From contig CALNAJ010000003.1 in NCBI GenBank assembly GCA_937874695.1, positions 1 through 8,861 on the forward strand: a DNA stretch of 8,861 nucleotides, in the 5' to 3' direction. Source of the DNA: an uncultured Lactobacillus sp. (GTDB lineage Bacteria > Bacillota > Bacilli > Lactobacillales > Lactobacillaceae). The notes beneath the pieces were generated by a model, which was not told the origin of the DNA, searched no databases, and worked only from the letters and a program-made list of their open reading frames with translations. The translations under genes and the position numbers were made by a program. Positions within the stretch are counted from its first letter, which is position 1. Every line of letters starts with the position of its first letter. Positions 1 through 6,477 of the stretch are shown here, one piece after another.

Positions 1-38
1 AAGATCTTTAATTTAGGGTCAAAATATTGCGTAGCCAT
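1..38 (-). CDS. prs: Ribose-phosphate pyrophosphokinase, N-terminal fragment (runs off the window)
   Basis: An ATG at 38-36 opens a frame reading MATQYFDPKLKI before the window ends. This resembles the start of Firmicute Prs proteins, which begin with a short lead and then a K-L/N-L-K-I-F strand. Prs makes PRPP from ribose 5-phosphate and ATP. A strong Shine-Dalgarno GGAGG lies 6-7 bases upstream (about 45-49). Position just after glmU matches the known glmU-prs order in Firmicutes. Only 12 full codons are visible, so the call rests on the short match plus synteny. Confidence 0.82.
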   Translation of the reverse strand, partial: MATQYFDPKLKI

Positions 39-82
39 AATTTCCTCCAATAGCAAGTTATCTGCCAGAATTCACTACAATA

Positions 83-111
83 ATTTTATGCTATCGGGTC
101 TCGAAACACAA
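83..111 (-). promoter_or_regulatory. Candidate prs promoter, overlapped by a small hairpin
   Basis: On the minus strand a TTGTGT box (111-106) is followed after exactly 17 bases by TAAAAT (88-83), about 45 bases before the prs start codon. The -35 region overlaps a 7-bp hairpin (GGTCTTG / CGAGACC, 115-109 with 103-97, loop TGTTT, one G-T pair). No T-run follows the hairpin, so I do not call it a terminator. prs may therefore have its own promoter in addition to readthrough from purR-glmU. Confidence 0.45.
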
Positions 112-121
112 GACCTTCAGC

Positions 122-1501
122 TTAATCTTCACCGCGATAAGGCAGTTTCTGGTAATAATTTGGCTTGTTGGTCTGCCGTTCCCGAGCGATTGCCATGTCA
201 TATTGATTGACGGCATCGGTAATGGTAGATCCCGCTGCGATAAAGCTGTGATCAGCCACATCCAGTGGTGCCACTAAGTTTGAGTTAGAACCGATGAAGG
301 CATCGTCGCCTACAACAGTCTCGTGCTTGTTCTTACCGTCGTAGTTGACGAAGACCACACCACAACCAACGTTAATGTTCTTGCCTAATTTAGCATTCCC
401 GACGTAGGTCAAATGGCCAACCTTAGTCCCCTCACCAATCGTTGCCTTCTTCACTTCGACAAAATTGCCAAGGTGAACTTTAGGTCCGATATGCGATTCT
501 GGACGCAAGTGACTGTTAGGCCCAATGTTCGAGCCACTAGCCATGTCGGAGTCTTCGAGTAAAGAAGACGTCACGGTCACATGATCGGCCAAAGTGGTGT
601 TCCGCAGTTCGGAGTGAGATCCGATGTAGCAGTCGTCACCAATAACCGTGTTGCCCTTTAATTGGACACCCGGTTCGATAATGGTGTCGGCACCAATCTT
701 CACACCGGCATCAATGTACGTCGTAGCGGGATCAATCAAGGTCACACCGTCGCGCATGTGTTGTTCATTGATCCGGTCGCGCATGATCTTGGTGGCGTTG
801 GCCAGGGCAACCCGGTCGTTAACCCCCATGGATTCATCGAAGTCAGCCATCTTGTACGCTGCCACGATGTCTCCGTCATGCTTCAAGATTTCAACGACAT
901 CGGTCAGGTAATATTCGCCTTGTGCGTTGTCATTAGAGGTCTTGTGTAACGCAGCGAAGAGCTTCTTGTTATCGAACACGTAAACTCCCGTGTTGATTTC
1001 GTGAATTTCTTGTTCTTCGGAGTTGGCATCCTTTTGTTCCACGATCTTTTCCACGATACCGATATTGTTCCGCACGATTCGACCGTAACCGGTAGGATCT
1101 GGGGCAACGGACGTCAAAATTGTAGCGGCCGCATGCTTGGCTTCGTGGTAGGCAAAGAGGTCTTCAAACGTCTGTGCTTGGAACAGCGGCGTATCACCAC
1201 TCACAATCAGTGTCGTGCCTTCTTCATCCTTCAAAATGGGTTCTGCTTGTAAAACAGCATCCCCGGTCCCGAGTTGCTTGGCTTGCAGGGCGTATTGCGT
1301 CCGGTCACCCAGCGTGGCCTTCACGTCATCGGCACCGTAGCCGACAATCGTGACAACCTTATCCATGTTGGTCTTTTCAACTTGGGTCAGCACGTGGTCG
1401 ACCATGGCCTTGCCACAAACCTTGTGTAGAACCTTATACAGCTTTGACTTCATCCGCGTACCCTTACCGGCTGCGAGGATAATCGTATTTCTCGTGCTCA
1501 T
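122..1501 (-). CDS. glmU: Bifunctional UDP-N-acetylglucosamine pyrophosphorylase / glucosamine-1-phosphate N-acetyltransferase
   Basis: GlmU acetylates glucosamine 1-phosphate with acetyl-CoA, then couples the product to UTP to give UDP-GlcNAc, the cytoplasmic precursor of peptidoglycan and teichoic-acid linkage units. The 459 residues match the normal full length. The N-terminal nucleotidyltransferase domain shows LAAGKGTRM (9-17), QLGTGDAV (76-83), the metal-binding SGDTPL segment (101-106) and NTGVYVFD (170-177). From about residue 250 the sequence becomes a left-handed beta-helix of imperfect hexapeptides. Its acetyltransferase site is present: RPESH at 333-337 and VGHLTYVG at 361-368, with His363 in the position of the E. 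coli catalytic His363. The ATG is preceded by AGGAG, which overlaps the purR stop codon. The 11-base gap to purR indicates co-transcription. No terminator is visible between glmU and prs. Confidence 0.97.
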   Translation of the reverse strand: MSTRNTIILAAGKGTRMKSKLYKVLHKVCGKAMVDHVLTQVEKTNMDKVVTIVGYGADDVKATLGDRTQYALQAKQLGTGDAVLQAEPILKDEEGTTLIVSGDTPLFQAQTFEDLFAYHEAKHAAATILTSVAPDPTGYGRIVRNNIGIVEKIVEQKDANSEEQEIHEINTGVYVFDNKKLFAALHKTSNDNAQGEYYLTDVVEILKHDGDIVAAYKMADFDESMGVNDRVALANATKIMRDRINEQHMRDGVTLIDPATTYIDAGVKIGADTIIEPGVQLKGNTVIGDDCYIGSHSELRNTTLADHVTVTSSLLEDSDMASGSNIGPNSHLRPESHIGPKVHLGNFVEVKKATIGEGTKVGHLTYVGNAKLGKNINVGCGVVFVNYDGKNKHETVVGDDAFIGSNSNLVAPLDVADHSFIAAGSTITDAVNQYDMAIARERQTNKPNYYQKLPYRGED

Positions 1502-1512
1502 TCCGATATCTC

Positions 1513-2352
1513 CTAATTTAATGAATTATTTTCATCGCCGAAAATCTGAGTCAGGTAATTCCCTGGCGCCACACGGATCTGTTCGTCCGCGGTCTGAATC
1601 TTCAGTAACGAGGTGTACTTGCTAACAGTCCGTTGGCCGTCAAAATCACCTTCGGCAAAGACTGCCACGCCGGCGAGTTGTGAATCAAACTCATCGACCA
1701 GAGAGCGCAGACCACCAACGGTCCCGCCACCCTTCATGTAATCATCAACGATTAACACGCGTGAATTTGGCTTCACACTACGCTTGGACAGCGCCATCCG
1801 TTCGATCCGTTTGGTCGAGCCGGAGACGTAGTTCACGCTCACCGTTGAGCCTTCAGTGATCTGAGAGTCATGTCGCACAATCACAAACGGCACATTCAGA
1901 TAACTGGCAACACTCTCAGCCAACGGAATACCTTTAGTCGCTACCGTCACCACAACATCGACGGACTGGTTCAGGTACTGCGTTGCCAAGATTCGACCGA
2001 TCTGACGCAAGGCTGCGGGCCGACCCAAGATGTCTGACATATAAACGTAGCCACCGGGCAAATACCGGTCGGCTTCGGACAATTCGGTAATCATTTCACC
2101 GACAAATTGTTCGGCTTCTTCTCTTAAAATGTAAGGGATAAACCGGGCACCACCAGCGGCACCGGGGACGGTCTCCAGTAGACCGGTACCACGAGCTTGG
2201 AGCGTCCGCTTCAAAATAGTCAGATCTTCACTGATGGAAGACTTGGCCGATTCATACCGCGCTGCAAAAAATGTCAAAGACACCAGTTGGTGCGGGCGTT
2301 CTAATAAATACCGAGTCATATCGACCAAACGGTCACTTCTTCTGACTTTCAA
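1513..2352 (-). CDS. purR: Purine operon repressor PurR (PRPP-responsive)
   Basis: PurR of the Bacillus type represses purine synthesis genes and is released from DNA by PRPP. An N-terminal winged helix (about 1-75) is followed by a phosphoribosyltransferase-like domain. Its PRPP motif VLIVDDYMKGGGT is at 199-211, with Asp203/Asp204. Other family marks are LPGGYVY (98-104), VATKGIPLA (137-145) and EGSTVSVNYVSGS (167-179). I choose the TTG at 2352 (279 aa). It gives MKVRRSDRLVD, which aligns with the start of B. subtilis PurR (MKFRRSGRLVD), and it sits 5 bases after a GAGGTGA Shine-Dalgarno (2364-2358). An upstream in-frame GTG at 2361 would add three residues but lies inside that ribosome site. 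glmU follows after 11 bases. Distinct from the LacI-type PurR of E. coli. Confidence 0.95.
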   Translation of the reverse strand: MKVRRSDRLVDMTRYLLERPHQLVSLTFFAARYESAKSSISEDLTILKRTLQARGTGLLETVPGAAGGARFIPYILREEAEQFVGEMITELSEADRYLPGGYVYMSDILGRPAALRQIGRILATQYLNQSVDVVVTVATKGIPLAESVASYLNVPFVIVRHDSQITEGSTVSVNYVSGSTKRIERMALSKRSVKPNSRVLIVDDYMKGGGTVGGLRSLVDEFDSQLAGVAVFAEGDFDGQRTVSKYTSLLKIQTADEQIRVAPGNYLTQIFGDENNSLN

Positions 2353-2395
2353 CCTCTTCACCTCATCTATTTCTTTAGAGTTAATTGTAAGCCCA

Positions 2396-2438
2396 ATTTT
2401 AGCATAAATGTTCGGGTTTTTCGTTACATTTCGGTTAG
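2396..2438 (-). promoter_or_regulatory. purR promoter with two PurBox-like sites (probable autoregulation)
   Basis: On the minus strand TATGCTAAAAT (2406-2396) forms an extended -10 box about 44 bases before the purR start. Directly upstream lies AAACCCGAACATT (2419-2407), which fits the PurBox consensus AWWWCCGAACWWT with one mismatch. A weaker second copy, CTAACCGAAATGT (2438-2426), lies in the same orientation 19 bases away. I see no good -35 box. The stronger PurBox occupies the -10/-35 spacer, where bound PurR would block RNA polymerase. Repression of purR-glmU by PurR is therefore likely, but inferred. Confidence 0.65.
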
Positions 2439-2451
2439 AATTAATAATTTT

Positions 2452-2686
2452 TTGGGACTTTTATCAAAATGAAAGCATAATCCGTGATGATCTGATTATG
2501 AAAGCCAGAAAAGGTCTGAACCATTTACGATTAACCAACCTTACTTCTATAACCAATCCCATTACTTCCAGTTATCAGCCTATAGGTTTCCCAGGCGACT
2601 TTCAACTGATTGCTATCACGACATGCACAAAAGCTGTGGCGAACCAACGCTAAACGTTGAGCCACCACAGCTTTAGACTATTTTTT
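2452..2686 (+). ncRNA. Possible plus-strand transcript between divergent signals (speculative)
   Basis: A promoter-like pair on the plus strand, TTGGGA (2452-2457) and CATAAT (2476-2481) with an 18-base spacer, lies upstream of the strong hairpin at 2630-2674 and its T-run (2681-2686). Together they would define an RNA of about 200 bases. It runs away from purR, back to back with the purR promoter. A 7-base inverted repeat, CATAATC / GATTATG (2476-2482 with 2494-2500), overlaps the -10 box. A reading frame (2408-2653) covers the stretch, but it has no ribosome site and its stop falls in the terminator loop, so I do not call it coding. The region may also simply be spacer. Confidence 0.25.
2630..2686 (+). 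terminator. Strong hairpin with plus-strand T-run; possibly bidirectional
   Basis: AAAGCTGTGG (2630-2639) pairs perfectly with CCACAGCTTT (2665-2674). Inside it CAACG (2645-2649) pairs with CGTTG (2655-2659) around a CTAAA loop. On the plus strand the stem is followed, after AGACTA, by TTTTTTATTA. On the minus strand only CTTTTGTG follows. The geometry therefore favours plus-strand termination, although the hairpin may also stop the znu transcript arriving from the right. No other terminator for znu is obvious. Confidence 0.6.
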
Positions 2687-2770
2687 ATTAATTATTGTTA
2701 GTCATTCAAAATATCCCAAGTCACAAATCATGCCTCCCGATAACATACCATGGTTAAGCCAGTATCACAT

Positions 2771-2985
2771 TTGAAAACAAGCTTAGCCGGAGGAGGTCAG
2801 GAATGGATGCCAGCTGTGACGATGGCCTTAGCTGGCGTTCTCAAGCCAGGTTAGGCCATGGGACGAGCTTGAAAACTTGCCGTATTTTGGCGAGGTTTCA
2901 AGTCGAGGTCCAAGACCGCTCTTCAGGCTTGGACCGGTCCCCACAGCAGGCGGAATTTCTGACAGCCGCAGGCGACCGTTTTCAA
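2771..2985. other. Closed multi-branched palindromic element (structured RNA or intergenic repeat)
   Basis: TTGAAAAC (2771-2778) and GTTTTCAA (2978-2985) are perfect complements that enclose four further inverted repeats arranged end to end: 2822-2836 with 2845-2859 (13 of 15 paired), 2868-2881 with 2889-2902 (13 of 14, counting one G-T pair, loop GTATTTT), 2907-2914 with 2928-2935 (8 of 8), and 2936-2939 with 2974-2977 enclosing 2950-2953 with 2966-2969. An alternative 7-bp helix, 2809-2815 with 2830-2836, competes with the first arm. The stretch is more GC-rich than the flanks and begins 13 bases behind the znuB stop. It could be a 3'-UTR element of the znu mRNA, an independent RNA, or a copy of a dispersed intergenic repeat. 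I recognise no named family and see no target-site duplication. A 64-codon frame with a Shine-Dalgarno lies within it (see findings). Confidence 0.6.
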
Positions 2986-2998
2986 CCTGTATGCTAAC

Positions 2999-3796
2999 TC
3001 ATTCCGCAGTCTGTAGTCGTTGCCAACCTAAGGCAATGAAGTAGAAAATGGCTTCGATGGCCGCGATGAAGAATGACACGGGGAAGTTCGTCGCATAACT
3101 CAGAACCAAGCCGCTCCAGACGCCGACCAGGGCCAACGTGATGGCGAGGACCATCATCCCCCCCACTGTGTGAGCGAAGTACTTGGCTGTAGCCGCCGGC
3201 AGCGTCAACAAGATAAAGATCAACAGTGACCCCACGATTTGAGCAGCCACACTGACACTCAGCGCCAGCAAAACCAAAAAGGTAATCGAGAGCGCATTGG
3301 TCCAAAGCCCCTTGACCCGAGCCCCGGTATGATCGAATGAATCAAACTTCAGGAACCGGTAGATCACGAAAACCACGACCAGTACAAGTAGCGACAGCCA
3401 CAACATCTGTTGCACGTCACCGGCACTGATCCCAATAACACTCCCGAACAGGATGCTGGTCGCATAACTGGCGTTCTTATTTGCCAGCGAGAGGAATAGA
3501 ATTCCCAGCCCAATGAACAGGGCCGAAATCGCACTGGTTGCCGCTTCCCGGCGTTCAGAACGCGCCGAGAGCTGACCCACGATAACCGAGCTCACCACCG
3601 TAAATAGGAGCATCCCGTTTAATGGTGCCCAGCCAGCGAAGACCCCGAAGGCCGCCCCGGAGAAGCCAATCTCGGAGAGCGTATGCGTCAAGAAAGACAT
3701 GTTCCGGGCAATCACGAAAACGCCCATAATACCACAGATGATGGCGATGATGGTGCCGGCCGCGAAGGCGTTTCGCATAAATTCATAACTAAACAT
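2999..3796 (-). CDS. znuB: Zinc ABC transporter, membrane permease subunit
   Basis: An integral membrane protein of the ABC-3 (ZnuB/AdcB) family, which forms the channel for Zn(II) taken up from the ZnuA lipoprotein and powered by ZnuC. The 265 residues are almost wholly hydrophobic, with roughly seven to eight membrane segments: the first at about 10-30, the last at about 238-258. The family region SHTLSEIGFSGAAFG appears here as THTLSEIGFSGAAFG (37-51), and a charged cytoplasmic stretch SARSERREAATS follows the third segment. The ATG at 3796 sits 6 bases after GGGAGG. Its first codons overlap the znuC stop by 8 bases (ATGTTTAG), a usual sign of translational coupling. It is last in the znuACB operon. 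Metal specificity is inferred from the Zur operator upstream of znuA, since ABC-3 permeases also carry manganese or iron. Confidence 0.93.
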   Translation of the reverse strand: MFSYEFMRNAFAAGTIIAIICGIMGVFVIARNMSFLTHTLSEIGFSGAAFGVFAGWAPLNGMLLFTVVSSVIVGQLSARSERREAATSAISALFIGLGILFLSLANKNASYATSILFGSVIGISAGDVQQMLWLSLLVLVVVFVIYRFLKFDSFDHTGARVKGLWTNALSITFLVLLALSVSVAAQIVGSLLIFILLTLPAATAKYFAHTVGGMMVLAITLALVGVWSGLVLSYATNFPVSFFIAAIEAIFYFIALGWQRLQTAE

Positions 3797-4487
3797 TTTC
3801 GCCCTCCCACACCTTTTCGGTCGTCAAATTCGCGATGGGCCCCTGTTCCACTTTACCGGGCGTCATCATTAAGTAGTGTTGCGTATACTTCTGGGCCATC
3901 GGAATATCATGGGTCACAAAAAGGACCGTCAACTTCAAGCGTTGATTCAACTCTGTCACTAAGTCTAGTAGTTCCGTCTTGGTCACGGGATCTAGACTGG
4001 CCGTCGATTCATCCAGAATCAACAAATTAGGCGCTTCCACCAAAGCCTGCGCGAGGTAAGCCTTCTGCTTTTCCCCACCCGAGGCCTGACCGATTGGCCG
4101 CTTGGCCAACTGCTTCAGACCCGTCTGATCCAGAATTTTTTGAACCTTAGCGCGTTCCTTGGCGGAGAGCCAGGGCAACTTCCAACCGGTCAGATTCAAT
4201 CCCACGAAGTCCTTGATGGTCAACGGATAGTCGGCATCGATGTTTCGAAACTGTGGCACGTAGCCAATCTTGACATCCCCCTGACTTGGTAGGTAAGAAA
4301 TTTTTCCATGAGTGGGATGCAATTGATGGAGGATTGTCCGCATCAATGTCGTCTTACCGACCCCGTTTTTCCCGATGATGCTCCACATTTCTCCCTGGCG
4401 AATCGTCAGGTTAAGGTCGTCAAAGACCGGGTGATTGGGGAAAGTCACGCCGAGATGTTCTAATTTTAAAATGGGTGCACTTTCCAT
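3789..4487 (-). CDS. znuC: Zinc ABC transporter, ATP-binding subunit
   Basis: The cytoplasmic ATPase that powers the zinc importer. All ABC motifs are present in 232 residues, a usual length: Walker A GKNGVGKTT (39-47), Q-loop Gln79 (YVPQF), a signature read as ASGGEKQ (135-141) instead of canonical LSGGQ, Walker B LLILDE (155-160), D-loop SLDP (164-167) and switch His193 (VTHD). The residue after the catalytic Glu160 is Ser rather than the common Pro. Both deviations occur within this transporter group and should not abolish activity. The start ATG shares one base with the znuA stop (TAATG), and GGAGG lies inside the end of znuA. These tight junctions show a single znuA-znuC-znuB transcript. 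Family membership is certain. Zinc as substrate rests on its neighbours and the Zur site. Confidence 0.94.
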   Translation of the reverse strand: MESAPILKLEHLGVTFPNHPVFDDLNLTIRQGEMWSIIGKNGVGKTTLMRTILHQLHPTHGKISYLPSQGDVKIGYVPQFRNIDADYPLTIKDFVGLNLTGWKLPWLSAKERAKVQKILDQTGLKQLAKRPIGQASGGEKQKAYLAQALVEAPNLLILDESTASLDPVTKTELLDLVTELNQRLKLTVLFVTHDIPMAQKYTQHYLMMTPGKVEQGPIANLTTEKVWEGENV

Positions 4488-5422
4488 TAGGACTGCCCCT
4501 CCTTCGCTTGAATTCGTTGAACCTGTTGATACTGCTTCAGCATCCAGGTCCGGTAGCTTTGATTGACCGGCATCGTCTCGGTTACCTTGACAATGGGAAT
4601 GTTGTACTTTTTGGCAAGATTGACCATTGCCGTCACGTTTTTACTCGTGTTCTGTGTATTCTCTACAAAGAAGGCAATTTTACGTTGTTTAATTTGATTT
4701 TGAAGCTTGGTGATATCAGCCGGTGTGGGGTCGCTATCCTCTTCGATTGACTGCGCAAAGTGACCATCGCTAATCCGATAGCCCATTGTACTTAATGCCA
4801 AGTCAAAGACGGGTTCGCTTACCGCGACCTTCTGCTGATCACTGTGCTTGGCTAATTGCTTAGCGAGTTTTGGCAAGACTGCCAATTGTTTCTCATAGGC
4901 GGTTCCTCGGCGTTTGAACTCGGCCGCATGACTCGGTTCAAGCTTACTGAACTGTGTCACCAAATGCCGGGTCACTTTGACCATAGTCGTGGGGTCCGTC
5001 CATAAGTGGGGATTGTCTCCCGTTTTCTTGCCCATAAGGGTACCAATCGTGAGTTTCTTTGTCTGAGCGTCATCGTTAGCCGCTACGACCCGGTCCATCC
5101 AACTATCGTAGCCCAGGCCATTCGCAATGACCACATCGGCCTTAGCGACCTTCTTAGCCGTCTTCACGTCTGGCTCATAACTTTCGGCATCGATACTAGG
5201 ACTATTGATGACCGTCGTCACCTGACCGCGATCGCCTAGAATGGCCTTGGCCGCTTCACCGTAGAAGCCCAAGGTCGCGACCACATGAATCTGATTGTCG
5301 GCATGCTTAGTGGTGGGCGCCGCCGAGCATGCACTCAGGGTAACTCCCACCATTAAGATGGCCAGTAGGGTCAGGAGACCTCGCCGCCAAAATTTTCGTT
5401 TTCCAAGCTGCAATCGACTCAT
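4487..5422 (-). CDS. znuA: Zinc-binding lipoprotein of ABC transporter (TroA/ZnuA family)
   Basis: The extracellular solute-binding lipoprotein that captures metal for ZnuBC. Residues 1-31 are a lipoprotein signal: a basic start (GKRKFWRRG), a hydrophobic core, and lipobox L-S-A-C with Cys32 as the lipidation site. The mature part has the two-lobed cluster A-1 fold markers: FYGEAAKAILGD (53-64), SYEPD (81-85), NGLGYDSWMD (101-110), NPHLWTDP (137-144), SEPVFDLAL (202-210) and FFVENTQNTS (251-260). His139 keeps one family metal ligand. The usual first His of the PHxxEP-type motif is Glu80 here (DAESYEP), and the third ligand position is Glu203. No His-rich loop is present. The 311-residue length is normal. 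The ATG has GGAG 9 bases upstream. It is first gene of znuACB, behind a Zur operator. Confidence 0.93.
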   Translation of the reverse strand: MSRLQLGKRKFWRRGLLTLLAILMVGVTLSACSAAPTTKHADNQIHVVATLGFYGEAAKAILGDRGQVTTVINSPSIDAESYEPDVKTAKKVAKADVVIANGLGYDSWMDRVVAANDDAQTKKLTIGTLMGKKTGDNPHLWTDPTTMVKVTRHLVTQFSKLEPSHAAEFKRRGTAYEKQLAVLPKLAKQLAKHSDQQKVAVSEPVFDLALSTMGYRISDGHFAQSIEEDSDPTPADITKLQNQIKQRKIAFFVENTQNTSKNVTAMVNLAKKYNIPIVKVTETMPVNQSYRTWMLKQYQQVQRIQAKEGQS

Positions 5423-5443
5423 CCCATTTCTCCGCTAAATATG

Positions 5444-5496
5444 TAAACAGTAATGATTACCGTTTAATATCTTACCAGATAATGAAAACTTGTCAA
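5444..5496 (-). promoter_or_regulatory. znuACB promoter with Zur operator
   Basis: On the minus strand TTGACA (5496-5491), a 16-base spacer ending in TGG, and TAAGAT (5474-5469) form a near-consensus extended -10 promoter. A 23-base inverted repeat follows at 5444-5466. Read on the plus strand its halves are TAAACAGTAAT and ATTACCGTTTA around a central G, and 10 of 11 positions are complementary. This has the GTAATnATTAC core of Bacillus Zur boxes. It covers the expected transcription start, so Zur with bound zinc would block initiation and uptake would switch on in zinc starvation. The -35 box begins only 17 bases after the hydrolase stop codon. Confidence 0.88.
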
Positions 5497-5513
5497 CCGC
5501 GCTTAAGTCTTCC

Positions 5514-6449
5514 TTAATCAACATACTTTTTCAGAAAATCTGCCACCATTTGATCATATTTAACGGGGTCCGTCTCCCGTGTTGCAATGTGGGCAGCGCT
5601 GGGATCTCGGTACTTTTCCTTCGGTCCTGCTGCAGCCCGATAGAGTACATCCAGGTTCTCCACAGGAACCGTCTGGTCGTTGGCGCCCTGAATCAACAGC
5701 AACGGTAAGTGCGTGTGTCGCAGTTGCTCAGCAATATTACCATCGGATAGGCGATAGCCCTCGGCCAATCGGGAATACTGATCAGCAATCGGCACGATTG
5801 GATACGTGGGTAAGTGATATTTGTGACGAATCCGGAAGCGGGCTTCAGCTAAGACGGAGGCATACCCCGAATCGGCAATCACGGCCTTAACGTTGTGGGG
5901 CAGGTCTTCGCCGGCAGTCGCCATCACCGTGGCGGCCCCCATCGAGATCCCCATCAGAACAATCTCACAGTCATCCCCATACTTGGCAACGACCTGATTG
6001 ATCCAGCCGGTATAATCCAAACGGTCGGGCCAACCATAACCAATCGTGTGACCTTCACTATCGCCGTGAGCCCGCGCATCAGGCATCAACGTCGCGTACC
6101 CCCAATTATGGAAGACCCGGGCGTACGGAATCATTTGTTCACGGGCATGACCCAATCCGTGGGCCAGAATTGCTACACGTTTCGTTGGCTTCTCGGCTTC
6201 TACCAAGCTAGCTCGCAAAATCAGGCCATCTAAGCTGGTCTGCGTCCATTCAGCCGGATCATGTCGGAGATACCAAGCATTATCGTTCGCGGTATTCTCT
6301 GCAATCGCGCGTTTTTTGGTTTTAAGTCGATTACGACTGAAGGATTTCGTGGCAGCCTGGTAGACCACCGCCGCGCCACCTAACACACTGATGGCACTAA
6401 CGACAGCCGCAGCGGCGGTGCCACCCAGAATTTTTTGCCAAGTTTTCAT
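5514..6449 (-). CDS. Membrane-anchored alpha/beta hydrolase (esterase/lipase-like)
   Basis: A serine hydrolase of unknown substrate. Residues 7-30 form an Ala/Val-rich membrane segment after a single Lys-rich turn. A basic stretch follows (KSFSRNRLKTKKR, 35-47). The segment may be an uncleaved anchor, with the catalytic domain outside the membrane, although orientation cannot be settled from charge alone. The alpha/beta-hydrolase parts are all visible: oxyanion motif AHGLG (96-100), PDARAHGDSEG (123-133), nucleophile elbow GISMG with Ser169, acid Asp258 (GANDQTVP) and His287 (AAHI). The frame can be read upstream to a TTG at 6503. I prefer ATG 6449 (311 aa) because it directly precedes the signal-like segment and because the upstream codons run through the inverted motif. 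Only a weak ribosome site (GGGGTA) precedes it. It has no terminator before znuA and resembles COG1073-type lactobacillus hydrolases. Confidence 0.9.
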   Translation of the reverse strand: MKTWQKILGGTAAAAVVSAISVLGGAAVVYQAATKSFSRNRLKTKKRAIAENTANDNAWYLRHDPAEWTQTSLDGLILRASLVEAEKPTKRVAILAHGLGHAREQMIPYARVFHNWGYATLMPDARAHGDSEGHTIGYGWPDRLDYTGWINQVVAKYGDDCEIVLMGISMGAATVMATAGEDLPHNVKAVIADSGYASVLAEARFRIRHKYHLPTYPIVPIADQYSRLAEGYRLSDGNIAEQLRHTHLPLLLIQGANDQTVPVENLDVLYRAAAGPKEKYRDPSAAHIATRETDPVKYDQMVADFLKKYVD

Positions 6450-6477
6450 ATTGACTACCCCATTTCTAGTTATTTTC

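Noticed and set aside
97..115. Hairpin between glmU and prs as a terminator
   Set aside because: No T-run follows on the minus strand, and it overlaps a candidate promoter. It may be a pause or regulatory hairpin.
648..1252. Plus-strand frames opposite glmU
   Set aside because: They are shadows of a fully conserved glmU reading frame, without ribosome sites or recognisable protein features.
2408..2653. Plus-strand frame of 81 codons in the purR upstream region
   Set aside because: It starts inside the PurBox, has no Shine-Dalgarno, has spacer-like composition, and its stop lies in the loop of the terminator hairpin.
2771..2985. Structured element as a MITE
   Set aside because: The terminal repeats are only 8 bases, and no target-site duplication is visible in the flanks. 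A dispersed repeat cannot be excluded without the genome.
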